Assembly (NCBI GenBank): GCA_031254445.1 | Contig: JAIRUL010000261.1 | Location: 1-5,031 of the forward strand | Reading direction: 5' to 3' | Length of the DNA stretch: 5,031 bases | Source: Chitinispirillales bacterium | Lineage (GTDB): Bacteria > Fibrobacterota > Chitinivibrionia > Chitinivibrionales > Chitinispirillaceae | Shown here: positions 1 through 4,755 of the stretch, piece after piece | Position numbering within the stretch: the stretch's first letter is position 1 | Layout: each line of letters begins with the position of its first letter | Translations under genes and position numbers: made by a program | The notes under the pieces: generated by a model | Database searches by the model: none | What the model saw: only the letters and a program-made list of their open reading frames with translations | What the model was told of the DNA's origin: nothing

Positions 1-1292
1 CGCTCCCCGTGCTCAACAGCTCCGCCGTGGAGATGGCCGTGCGCATAGGCCTCGCGCTCGGGTGCGCCATAAACAAGAAGTCCATCTTCGCCCGCAAGCA
101 CTATTTCTACCCGGATCTCACCAAGGGCTACCAGATATCGCAGTACGAGTTCCCCGTCTGCGGCGCGGGAAAACTACAGATTGTAGTTGACGGGAAGGAA
201 TTAACCGTCGGCGTCAACCGCGCGCACATGGAGGAGGACGCGGGAAAGCTCATACACGACCAAGACGCCGATTCGCTCTTCGACGTGAACCGCTGCGGGA
301 GCCCGCTCGTCGAAATCGTCTCCGAGCCGGATATGCACAGCCCCGCGGAGGCCTACGCCTACCTCGTGGGGTTAAAGCAGATACTCGAGTACCTCGAAGT
401 CTGCGACTGCAACATGGAGGAGGGGAGCCTGCGCTGCGACGCGAACATATCGCTGCGCCTTAGGGGCGAGAGCAGGCTCGGGACAAAAACGGAAATCAAG
501 AACATGAATAGCTTTAGGAACCTCGAAAAGGCCTTAGAGTACGAGGCGCGCCGCCAGGAAGAGGTGCTGCGGTCTGGCGCCGCGGTCGTGCAGCAGACGT
601 TCCTGTGGAACCCAAGCGAGAACCGCTCCGTCCCCATGCGCACGAAGGAGGACGCCCACGACTACCGCTACTTCCCCGACCCCGACCTGACGCCGCTCAT
701 CGTCGAAGAGGAGTGGGTCGGCAAGGTCAGGGAGTCGATGCCGGAGCTGCCCGCGCCGCGCCGCCGCCGCTTCGAGGCCGACTACAAGGTCACGCCGTAT
801 GCCGCCGAGGTGCTCACCGGCTCGCGCGCGCTCGCCGACTACTTCGAGCGCTGCGTAGCCGTGTGCGGCGACGCGAAGTCCGCGTCGAACTGGGTGATGA
901 CGGACGTCATGCGCATGATGAACGACGGCAAGCGCGAAAGCCCCTTCGAGTTGAAGACTAACCCGGATAGGCTAGGGGAGCTGATCCGCCTGATAAACGA
1001 CGGCGGCGTCTCCGCCAAGGCGGCCAAAAAGGTGCTTGACCTGATGGAGAGCGAGGACAAGGAGCCGCAGGCGGTGATAAGCGAGCAAGGCCTAGAGCAG
1101 GTCTCCGACGCGTCGGCGCTAGAGGCGGTGGTTAGGCAGGTGGTCGATGCGCACCCTAGCGAGGTTCAGAGGTACAAGGGCGGGGACAAGAAGCTTGCAA
1201 GCTTTTTCATGGGGCAGATAATGAAGGCGTCGAAGGGGGCGGCGAATCCGAAAGAGGCGGGGGCTATACTGAGTAGGGTTTTAGGACTTTGA
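1..1292 (+). CDS. gatB: Asp-tRNA(Asn)/Glu-tRNA(Gln) amidotransferase subunit B, 5'-truncated by the window edge
   Basis: GatB is the tRNA-binding and kinase subunit of the cytoplasmic GatCAB complex. It phosphorylates Glu or Asp carried on mischarged tRNA, and the product is amidated with ammonia from GatA to give Gln-tRNA(Gln) or Asn-tRNA(Asn). The first whole codon is at position 3 and the frame is open to the left edge, so the GTG at 9 is an internal valine and not the start. About 429 residues are visible; the family is usually about 475-500, so some 50-60 N-terminal residues are missing. Conserved stretches include LPVLNSSAVE at the left edge, YFYPDLTKGYQISQYE, and the GatB signature DVNRCGSPLVEI at 282-317. 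From roughly 840 to the end lies the helical YqeY-like tail domain that contacts tRNA, ending in NPKEAGAILSRVLGL. No lesion is visible. Neighbouring gatA or gatC would be upstream, outside the window. Confidence 0.97.
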   Translation, partial: LPVLNSSAVEMAVRIGLALGCAINKKSIFARKHYFYPDLTKGYQISQYEFPVCGAGKLQIVVDGKELTVGVNRAHMEEDAGKLIHDQDADSLFDVNRCGSPLVEIVSEPDMHSPAEAYAYLVGLKQILEYLEVCDCNMEEGSLRCDANISLRLRGESRLGTKTEIKNMNSFRNLEKALEYEARRQEEVLRSGAAVVQQTFLWNPSENRSVPMRTKEDAHDYRYFPDPDLTPLIVEEEWVGKVRESMPELPAPRRRRFEADYKVTPYAAEVLTGSRALADYFERCVAVCGDAKSASNWVMTDVMRMMNDGKRESPFELKTNPDRLGELIRLINDGGVSAKAAKKVLDLMESEDKEPQAVISEQGLEQVSDASALEAVVRQVVDAHPSEVQRYKGGDKKLASFFMGQIMKASKGAANPKEAGAILSRVLGL

Positions 1293-1296
1293 CTTT

Positions 1297-1320
1297 GTGT
1301 GGCGGCTTTAGCCGCCACAC
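1297..1320 (+). terminator. Hairpin just after gatB, probable transcription terminator
   Basis: A perfect 10-bp inverted repeat, GTGTGGCGGC and GCCGCCACAC, closes a TTTA loop and starts 4 nt after the gatB stop codon. Position and GC-rich stem suit a terminator. There is no T-run directly 3' of the stem, so it is not a textbook intrinsic terminator and may act with Rho or as an mRNA 3'-end stabiliser. Confidence 0.6.
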
Positions 1321-1325
1321 GTTAT

Positions 1326-1340
1326 GAAGCCGTAGGCTTC
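1326..1340. repeat. Short perfect hairpin GAAGCC-GTA-GGCTTC
   Basis: A 6-bp perfect inverted repeat with a 3-nt loop lies 5 nt after the gatB terminator hairpin. Its right arm is the start of the 27-bp direct repeat at 1334-1360, so the left arm can also pair with the second GGCTTC at 1414-1419. Function is unknown; it may reinforce termination. Confidence 0.5.
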
Positions 1341-1439
1341 GTCTAAAAATGATTTTAAAGACTTTAAAGATTTTAAAGACGTTGACTTTAAAGTCTTCGA
1401 CCTTACGGTCTCAGGCTTCGTCTGAAAAAGATTTAAAAG
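1334..1439. repeat. Pair of imperfect 27-bp direct repeats (1334-1360 and 1413-1439)
   Basis: Both copies begin AGGCTTCGTCT and end in an A/T-rich tract finishing AAAG; they match at 24 of 27 positions and lie 79 bp apart. The second copy runs almost to the ribosome binding site of the next gene. Between them is a short stem GACC-TTAC-GGTC (1399-1410). This is an intergenic duplication of unknown role. Confidence 0.6.
1351..1395. repeat. 9-nt tandem repeat GA(T/C)TTTAAA and 12-bp palindrome
   Basis: Units GATTTTAAA (1351), GACTTTAAA (1360) and GATTTTAAA (1369) are contiguous. A fourth GACTTTAAA at 1384 follows after a 6-nt insert and forms the perfect palindrome GACTTTAAAGTC (1384-1395). Slippage is the simplest origin. 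A TTGACT at 1383-1388 resembles a -35 box, but no convincing -10 box sits at the right distance. Confidence 0.55.
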
Positions 1440-1452
1440 AATAGGAAATATT

Positions 1453-1878
1453 ATGTTCGATACGGCCAAGATGGGCATCATGGCGGTAATGACGGTGTGC
1501 GTGTGCGGGGTTTGGGCGCAGAAGGCTGGGGGCAAGATGCCGATGCCTATTGATACCGTTAATACTGCCAGCGTAGTTGATACATCGGGTATTGTTGATA
1601 CAGTCGATACAGTCGATACCGTCAATACATCCCCATCCGCTAAAACCGCTAGGCTTAGTAAGGCCGGCATAGATACGGTTGATGTCCTCAATATCGAAGA
1701 CGACGAGCTTGAGCGCGCGGCCCTTGCTGTTGACAGCGTGCGGGTATCCGAATCGCCGCAAAAGCTAGACCTAATACGCCGCGAGTACGAGTACAAGCGG
1801 CAGACGCGCTTAGCGATAGTGATGATGGCCTTCATAGCCGCGGCCCTCGCGACGTCGCAGTCTTGGAACCCTAGGTGA
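1453..1878 (+). CDS. Small secreted or membrane-anchored hypothetical protein with Val-Asp-Thr repeats
   Basis: I do not recognise a named family. The ATG at 1453 is supported by AGGA (1443-1446) six bases upstream. The 141-residue product begins with a hydrophobic stretch (residues 7-22) ending V-W-A before Gln23, which fits a signal peptidase I site; no proper lipobox is present. Residues 33-59 are rich in Asp, Thr and Val and include VDT-VDT-VDT-VNT (48-59), coded by a 9-nt tandem repeat. Residues 60-115 are charged, with an acidic patch (EDDELE) and a basic segment RREYEYKRQTR. A short hydrophobic segment (about 120-134) precedes the C-terminal tail TSQSWNPR, so the protein may be anchored at its C-terminus with the repeat region outside the cytoplasm. 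It lies alone, after the gatB terminator and before a non-coding array. A long antisense frame (1308-1835) is judged to be a shadow. Confidence 0.72.
   Translation: MFDTAKMGIMAVMTVCVCGVWAQKAGGKMPMPIDTVNTASVVDTSGIVDTVDTVDTVNTSPSAKTARLSKAGIDTVDVLNIEDDELERAALAVDSVRVSESPQKLDLIRREYEYKRQTRLAIVMMAFIAAALATSQSWNPR
1594..1629 (+). repeat. Four in-frame 9-nt tandem units coding V-(D/N)-T
   Basis: Units GTTGATACA, GTCGATACA, GTCGATACC and GTCAATACA follow one another without gaps and encode residues 48-59 of the small protein. Because the unit is a multiple of three, gain or loss of units keeps the frame, so the linker length may vary between strains. Looser copies (GATACCGTTAATACT near 1551, GTTGATACA near 1576) extend the pattern upstream. 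Confidence 0.8.
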
Positions 1879-1905
1879 AAAACACTGGCTGTCCCCCGCT
1901 TGCTA

Positions 1906-2081
1906 CGTGTAAAAAAATGTAAGAAAGCACATTTTTACCCGCTTAAAAATGTAGGTATCTGCGCTTTTAGGCGCGTGAAAGTGTATCTGCCGTCATTATA
2001 ATCCGCGAAAAAATGTGGCGTATCGCACTTTTAGACGTCTAAAAATGTAAATTATCCCATTGTTATCCGCCTAAAGATGTA
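1906..2081. repeat. Array of degenerate palindromes with an exact 32-bp period
   Basis: The 324-bp gene-free stretch before the ATPase gene is mostly this array. A motif like CGCNTAAAAATGTA ends at 1921, 1953, 1985, 2017, 2049 and 2081, exactly 32 bp apart each time. In the five units after the first, a left half like CATTTTTA precedes it, giving a dyad: CATTTTTA, six bases centred on CG, then TAAAAATG. Dyad centres fall at 1940.5, 1972.5, 2004.5, 2036.5 and 2068.5. Unit 1 has perfect 9-bp arms (1929-1937, 1944-1952); unit 4 holds a perfect 16-bp palindrome (2029-2044). In unit 2 a C-G pair (1964/1981) replaces the T-A pair of unit 1, so symmetry rather than exact sequence is kept. About 8 bp per unit are unrelated. 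A 32-bp step is close to three turns of B-DNA, which would put all sites on one face; binding of a dimeric protein is inference. Confidence 0.85.
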
Positions 2082-2087
2082 AAAAAC

Positions 2088-2116
2088 TTGCATTTTGTAC
2101 GGATATTACCTATATT
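2088..2116 (+). promoter_or_regulatory. Sigma70-type promoter for the DUF4143 ATPase gene
   Basis: TTGCAT (2088-2093) and TATATT (2111-2116) are separated by 17 bp. Transcription would start near 2123, giving a leader of about 80 nt. The -35 box begins 7 bp after the last full repeat unit, and the sequence TTGCATTTTGTACGG looks like the left half of one more unit, so a protein bound to the array would probably touch this promoter. Confidence 0.65.
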
Positions 2117-2124
2117 ATCATTAA

Positions 2125-2163
2125 ATAGCGGCATTTTAGCTATCCGTATCGTTATACCGCTAT
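2125..2163 (+). promoter_or_regulatory. Inverted repeat in the 5' leader of the ATPase gene
   Basis: ATAGCGG (2125-2131) and CCGCTAT (2157-2163) are perfect 7-bp arms around a 25-nt loop. If transcription starts near 2123 the stem lies at the very 5' end of the mRNA. It could protect the transcript or be chance in A/T-rich DNA. Confidence 0.35.
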
Positions 2164-2188
2164 ATATACGCCATAAATACCCCAAAAA

Positions 2189-2194
2189 GAGGTG
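2189..2194 (+). promoter_or_regulatory. Ribosome binding site that fixes the ATPase start
   Basis: GAGGTG lies 9 nt before the ATG at 2204. An in-frame GTG at 2192 overlaps this site and so is unlikely to be the start. Confidence 0.7.
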
Positions 2195-2203
2195 CCAAAA
2201 ACC

Positions 2204-3538
2204 ATGAAACGCTACGCCATGGATTCGCTCAAAAGATGGAAGAACTCAGCCGACCGCAAGCCCCTCATGATCTACGGCGCGAGGCAGGTCGGCAAGACGT
2301 GGCTCATGAAGGAGTTCGGGCGCGCCGAGTTCGGCAACACGCTCTACGTCAGTTTCGACAAAAACGAGCGGGCGCGGCAGATATTCGGGGAGGACATCGA
2401 CCCCCGCTATATCGTCTCCCGCCTCGAAAACGACTTCGATACGCAGATAGACCCTAGGCGCACGCTGCTCATCTTCGACGAGATTCAGGAGTGCCAGAGG
2501 GCCAAGGATGCGCTCAAATACTTTTGCGAAAACGCGCCGGAGTACCACGTCGTAGCTGCCGGCAGCTTCCTAGGGGTGGCTACCGGCAAGTTCCCGGTGG
2601 GGCAGGTCAACACCCTCACCGTGCGCCCCATGTCGTTCTACGAATTTTTGGAGGCGATAGGCCGTTCTCGGCTGCTCGGCGCGCTTATGGGGCTCGACTC
2701 AAAAATGATTTTGGGGATGTCGCAAACAGCATCCGAACTGCTCCGCGCCTACTTCTACGTCGGCGGCATGCCCAAGGCCGTGCAGGCGTACGCCGACACC
2801 GGCGACATACGCAAAACCCGCGAGCTCCAAGAAGAGATGCTCGACGGTTATAGGGGCGACTTCTCAAAACACATCAAGGGTTCCGATATCCCAAAAGTGC
2901 GCATGCTTTGGGACACCATCCCGGCCCACTTGGCAAAGGAGAAGAAGAAGTTTGTCTACAAGGAGGTAAAAACCGGAGGGCGGGCGTCTGAGTTCGAAAA
3001 CGCCATGAACTGGCTCGAAAACACCGGCCTCGTGCACAGGGTCTCGCGAACGCAACACGCAAAAATGCCGCTCCTCGCCAACCTCGAACGCGAACACTTC
3101 AAAATCTTCATGGCCGACATAGGCCTCCTCTGCGCCCACTCGGGGGTAGACGTGAAAACGCTCGCGCAACCCGAAATAAATATCTTTGACAACTTTCGGG
3201 GGGCGCTCACGGAACAATTCGTGCTGCAAGAGCTGAAAGCCCTCTTGCCCAAAGCGCCCATACTCTACTGGGCCAATGAAAGAGGCCACTCCGAGGTGGA
3301 CTTCGTCTTCCAATACGAGGGCGAAATCATCCCGATAGAGGCGAAGTCCTCCGAAAACGCGCGGGCTAAATCGCTGAAAGCCTACATGGACGCTGAAAAA
3401 CCGGCGCGCGCCCTCAGAACCTCACTTAAGAATTTCGGGGCAAAGGACAACCTGATATCGGTGCCGCTCTACATGATGGGGTCGCTCCTAGAAATTTTGG
3501 ACGGAAAACAGGGAGGCGGCAAGGGCGGCGCGGTTTAA
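2204..3538 (+). CDS. ATP-binding protein of the AAA_14 / DUF4143 family
   Basis: The 444-residue product has the usual length and layout of this widespread family, whose cellular role is mostly unknown. The ATPase domain comes first: Walker A GARQVGKT (residues 25-32), Walker B LLIFDE (88-93) and a sensor-like strand HVVAAGSFLG (115-124). A helical, winged-helix-like middle region follows. The C-terminal DUF4143 domain carries a PD-(D/E)xK nuclease-like core: E364, D366 in SEVDFVF and E379-A-K381 in PIEAKSS. The key residues of both domains look intact, so ATP binding and perhaps nuclease-fold chemistry are possible; many relatives are not shown to cut DNA. A Gly/Lys-rich tail ends the protein. 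ATG at 2204 is preferred on its Shine-Dalgarno site. The gene stands alone behind its own promoter and the 32-bp array, with no clear terminator after it. Family members are often multicopy and horizontally spread. Confidence 0.9.
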   Translation: MKRYAMDSLKRWKNSADRKPLMIYGARQVGKTWLMKEFGRAEFGNTLYVSFDKNERARQIFGEDIDPRYIVSRLENDFDTQIDPRRTLLIFDEIQECQRAKDALKYFCENAPEYHVVAAGSFLGVATGKFPVGQVNTLTVRPMSFYEFLEAIGRSRLLGALMGLDSKMILGMSQTASELLRAYFYVGGMPKAVQAYADTGDIRKTRELQEEMLDGYRGDFSKHIKGSDIPKVRMLWDTIPAHLAKEKKKFVYKEVKTGGRASEFENAMNWLENTGLVHRVSRTQHAKMPLLANLEREHFKIFMADIGLLCAHSGVDVKTLAQPEINIFDNFRGALTEQFVLQELKALLPKAPILYWANERGHSEVDFVFQYEGEIIPIEAKSSENARAKSLKAYMDAEKPARALRTSLKNFGAKDNLISVPLYMMGSLLEILDGKQGGGKGGAV

Positions 3539-3548
3539 GTGCTAATTA

Positions 3549-3577
3549 TTGACTTGCCGCGTGTGATTAATTATTTT
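3549..3577 (+). promoter_or_regulatory. Sigma70-type promoter for the zinc-finger membrane protein gene
   Basis: TTGACT (3549-3554) and TATTTT (3572-3577) are 17 bp apart, placing the start site near 3584 and giving a leader of about 52 nt. An 8-bp direct repeat TAATTATT (3543-3550 and 3568-3575) flanks the spacer. The promoter suggests this gene is transcribed apart from the ATPase gene upstream. Confidence 0.6.
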
Positions 3578-3634
3578 AGGGCTACGGAGGGAACGGTGAA
3601 AATATAGGACCAAATAATCCGACTGGAGCCCTAA
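3576..3634. repeat. 8-bp inverted repeat from the -10 box to the start codon
   Basis: TTAGGGCT (3576-3583) is exactly complementary in reverse to AGCCCTAA (3627-3634), which overlaps the end of the GGAG ribosome binding site (3625-3628) and stops one base before the ATG at 3636. In a read-through transcript from upstream the stem could hide the ribosome binding site; a transcript starting near 3584 would lack the left arm. Confidence 0.45.
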
Positions 3635-3635
3635 T

Positions 3636-4175
3636 ATGAAATGCCACAACCACCCCGACACCGACGCGATAGCGGTCTGCGCTAGATGCAATTTCGGAAT
3701 CTGCCAGACATGCGCAAGCGACTCGCATTACCACACAAATAACGGCGCGCCGCTGTGCATTAATTGCAACGCCGAAGTCTTTGCCGAAGAGGGCGCGATG
3801 CTAAAGTCTGCCCTAAAATCAAAGTACATAGCGCTCGCATGGTTCATCGCTGCCTTTATCGCGGGCGTCTCCTGTATCGTTAGCATGATAGTAGAGGCTG
3901 GCCGCGCCGCTAGCGAGAGCGATGGGGAAGTCGCGATACTAGGCGGCTTTATTTGCTTTGTCTGCATCCTTGTCGGAAATTACATCTACATCCGCGACAA
4001 CCGCAGCGCCCACCACGACATTGTAAACATATTCCTCTTTATAACATTTTTTTCAACAGCGCCGGTATCCGTGCCAACCCAAATAATTATAATCTTCCTT
4101 GAAGTGAAAAAGATAAAGAAACAAATTGAGGAGCATAAAAAAACCTTAGCTAATGCCGACATCCACCTTCACTAA
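3636..4175 (+). CDS. B-box-like zinc-finger integral membrane protein
   Basis: The 179-residue product starts at an ATG with TGGAG 7 nt upstream. Residues 3-44 form a compact Cys/His module: C3-x2-H6, C15-x2-C18, C23-x2-C26, H31/H33 and C41-x2-C44. The order resembles B-box type zinc fingers seen at the N-terminus of many bacterial membrane proteins and should bind two zinc ions. Hydrophobic segments follow at about 64-86, 99-119 and 129-155; the last is long, contains prolines and may be two passes. A Lys/Glu-rich helix (156-171) closes the protein. The finger is probably cytoplasmic and may be a protein-protein contact, but no function is known to me. It has its own promoter, and its 3' end faces the leftward pseudogene. 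Antisense frames here are shadows. Confidence 0.82.
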   Translation: MKCHNHPDTDAIAVCARCNFGICQTCASDSHYHTNNGAPLCINCNAEVFAEEGAMLKSALKSKYIALAWFIAAFIAGVSCIVSMIVEAGRAASESDGEVAILGGFICFVCILVGNYIYIRDNRSAHHDIVNIFLFITFFSTAPVSVPTQIIIIFLEVKKIKKQIEEHKKTLANADIHLH

Positions 4176-4180
4176 AATAA

Positions 4181-4208
4181 CCGCCGTTTGCGTTGGCGCG
4201 AACGGCGG
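4181..4208 (-). terminator. Intrinsic terminator for leftward transcription
   Basis: CCGCCGTTTGCG and CGCGAACGGCGG form a 12-bp stem with one G-T wobble around a TTGG loop. On the minus strand the stem is followed by TTATTTTAG, a T-rich tail, so it would stop transcripts from the methyltransferase locus. On the plus strand it lies 5 nt after the zinc-finger gene's stop but lacks a T-run; it may still help end that transcript. Confidence 0.7.
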
Positions 4209-4217
4209 CGATATCCC

Positions 4218-4452
4218 AATGGTTAGCGGGTTGTAGAGGCCGGTTCGGCTGCCGTCGGCAAATAAGATGTGCGCGCCCGATATTTTGACGGTTTTTTCGC
4301 GCTCGCCGGTTTTAACGGGGTCGCCCACGCCGAAGACGCCGAGAAATTCCGTGACGAATAGCTGCGCGTCGGCCTTCTCCCTTCGGGCGTCTTTCCACCG
4401 GGTTGGAGAACGCGACGGCGTTTGCCTGTATTTCGTCCCAAGTGAGCGGCAT
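4218..4452 (-). pseudogene. Remnant of an MmeI-like type II DNA methyltransferase / restriction-modification protein
   Basis: On the minus strand an ATG (4452-4450) with GGAG 9 nt upstream begins MPLTWDEIQANAVAFSN, which matches the usual N-terminus of MmeI-type (class I SAM-dependent) DNA methyltransferases. After that codon one extra C in the run at 4400-4402 shifts the frame. Removing it restores RWKDARREKADAQLF, then VTEFLGVFGV and EKTVKISG, the continuation expected for the family. From about 4274 the same corrected frame reads HILFADGSRTGLYNPLTI, which resembles the conserved C-terminal segment of these proteins (typically ...YPDSSLADLYDPLTM). The full protein is usually about 900-1,000 residues or more, so almost all of it, including the nuclease core and methyltransferase motifs, has been deleted near 4275. 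Past 4218 the frame runs through the terminator hairpin and stops at 4146. Uncorrected, translation stops near 4314. Family assignment rests on remembered sequence patterns, and the C-terminal match is the weaker half. Confidence 0.75.
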
Positions 4453-4546
4453 TTAGGGTTTCTCCGTGTCGGTGTTGGGTTGACGGTGTCTGTGGGCGGC
4501 GGTTAGGGTCATAATTTGGCGGTTTTTCGATGAATTTTGTATTTTT

Positions 4547-4581
4547 TGCCTATTTTTTGAGAGGTTGCTCAGAAAAAGGCA
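4547..4581. repeat. Imperfect 14-bp hairpin in the divergent intergenic region
   Basis: The left arm TGCCTATTTTTTGAG pairs with CTCAGAAAAAGGCA across a 6-nt loop AGGTTG, with one bulged A (4552) and one G-T pair. The left end can pair instead with ATAGGCAA at 4596-4603 (TTGCCTAT at 4546-4553), so two structures compete. There is no T-run after the stem in either direction, so a simple terminator is unlikely. Confidence 0.55.
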
Positions 4582-4660
4582 CCACTATGTAAAATATAGG
4601 CAATTATATACCGAATGTCAAGGCTTTTTTGCTAATTATAGAGATTTTTTCGCGTACCAC

Positions 4661-4689
4661 TTGATTTTTTATCTGCGGTAGCTTATATT
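4661..4689 (+). promoter_or_regulatory. Sigma70-type promoter for the AAA15 ATPase gene
   Basis: TTGATT (4661-4666) and TATATT (4684-4689) are 17 bp apart, close to consensus. The start site would be near 4696, leaving a leader of about 60 nt that contains a weak stem AGAGA-AAAAG-TCTCT (4702-4716). Confidence 0.7.
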
Positions 4690-4755
4690 TAATGTATTAG
4701 TAGAGAAAAAGTCTCTTTAACGGTTAAAATCCCATAAAAAGTACGGAGTAGGGTT

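Larger units (their letters stand above)
4453..4755. other. Divergent intergenic region between the pseudogene and the AAA15 gene
   Basis: This 303-bp stretch has no credible gene. The left 50 bp are G/T-rich and lead into the pseudogene's ribosome binding site on the minus strand. From about 4510 it turns strongly A/T-rich with many T-runs. It holds a long imperfect hairpin (4547-4581) and the promoter of the AAA15 gene (4661-4689). I could not find a convincing minus-strand promoter for the pseudogene. Confidence 0.6.

Noticed and set aside
605..961. Plus-strand frame of 118 codons inside gatB
   Set aside because: It is an Arg/Ala/Pro-rich out-of-frame reading of the gatB coding sequence.
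1383..1411. Promoter for the small exported protein starting at TTGACT 1383-1388
   Set aside because: The -10 position at 16-18 bp spacing reads as GC-containing sequence unlike TATAAT, so only the -35 box fits.
1308..1835. Minus-strand gene of 175 codons antisense to the small exported protein
   Set aside because: It runs through the gatB hairpin and the A/T repeats and is full of repeat-coded Ser/Leu/Lys and Val/Ser/Thr. The plus-strand frame has a ribosome binding site, signal peptide and C-terminal hydrophobic segment.
1906..2081. CRISPR array
   Set aside because: The repeated part is degenerate between units and the variable part is only about 8 bp, far shorter than CRISPR spacers; no cas gene is visible.
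2864..3313. Minus-strand frame of 149 codons inside the ATPase gene
   Set aside because: It is antisense to conserved parts of the DUF4143 ATPase and is explained by GC-rich codon use on the other strand.
3586..3607. Leader mini-ORF (GGAGGG followed by GTG AAA ATA TAG)
   Set aside because: Three codons with no informative sequence; the spacing is plausible but chance is likely.
3584..3635. Riboswitch in the zinc-finger gene leader
   Set aside because: The leader of about 52 nt did not match any riboswitch core I know, and its only strong pairing uses an arm that lies in the promoter.
4267..4506. Plus-strand gene of 79 codons opposite the methyltransferase remnant
   Set aside because: No ribosome binding site or recognisable protein pattern; the minus strand gives a far better explanation.
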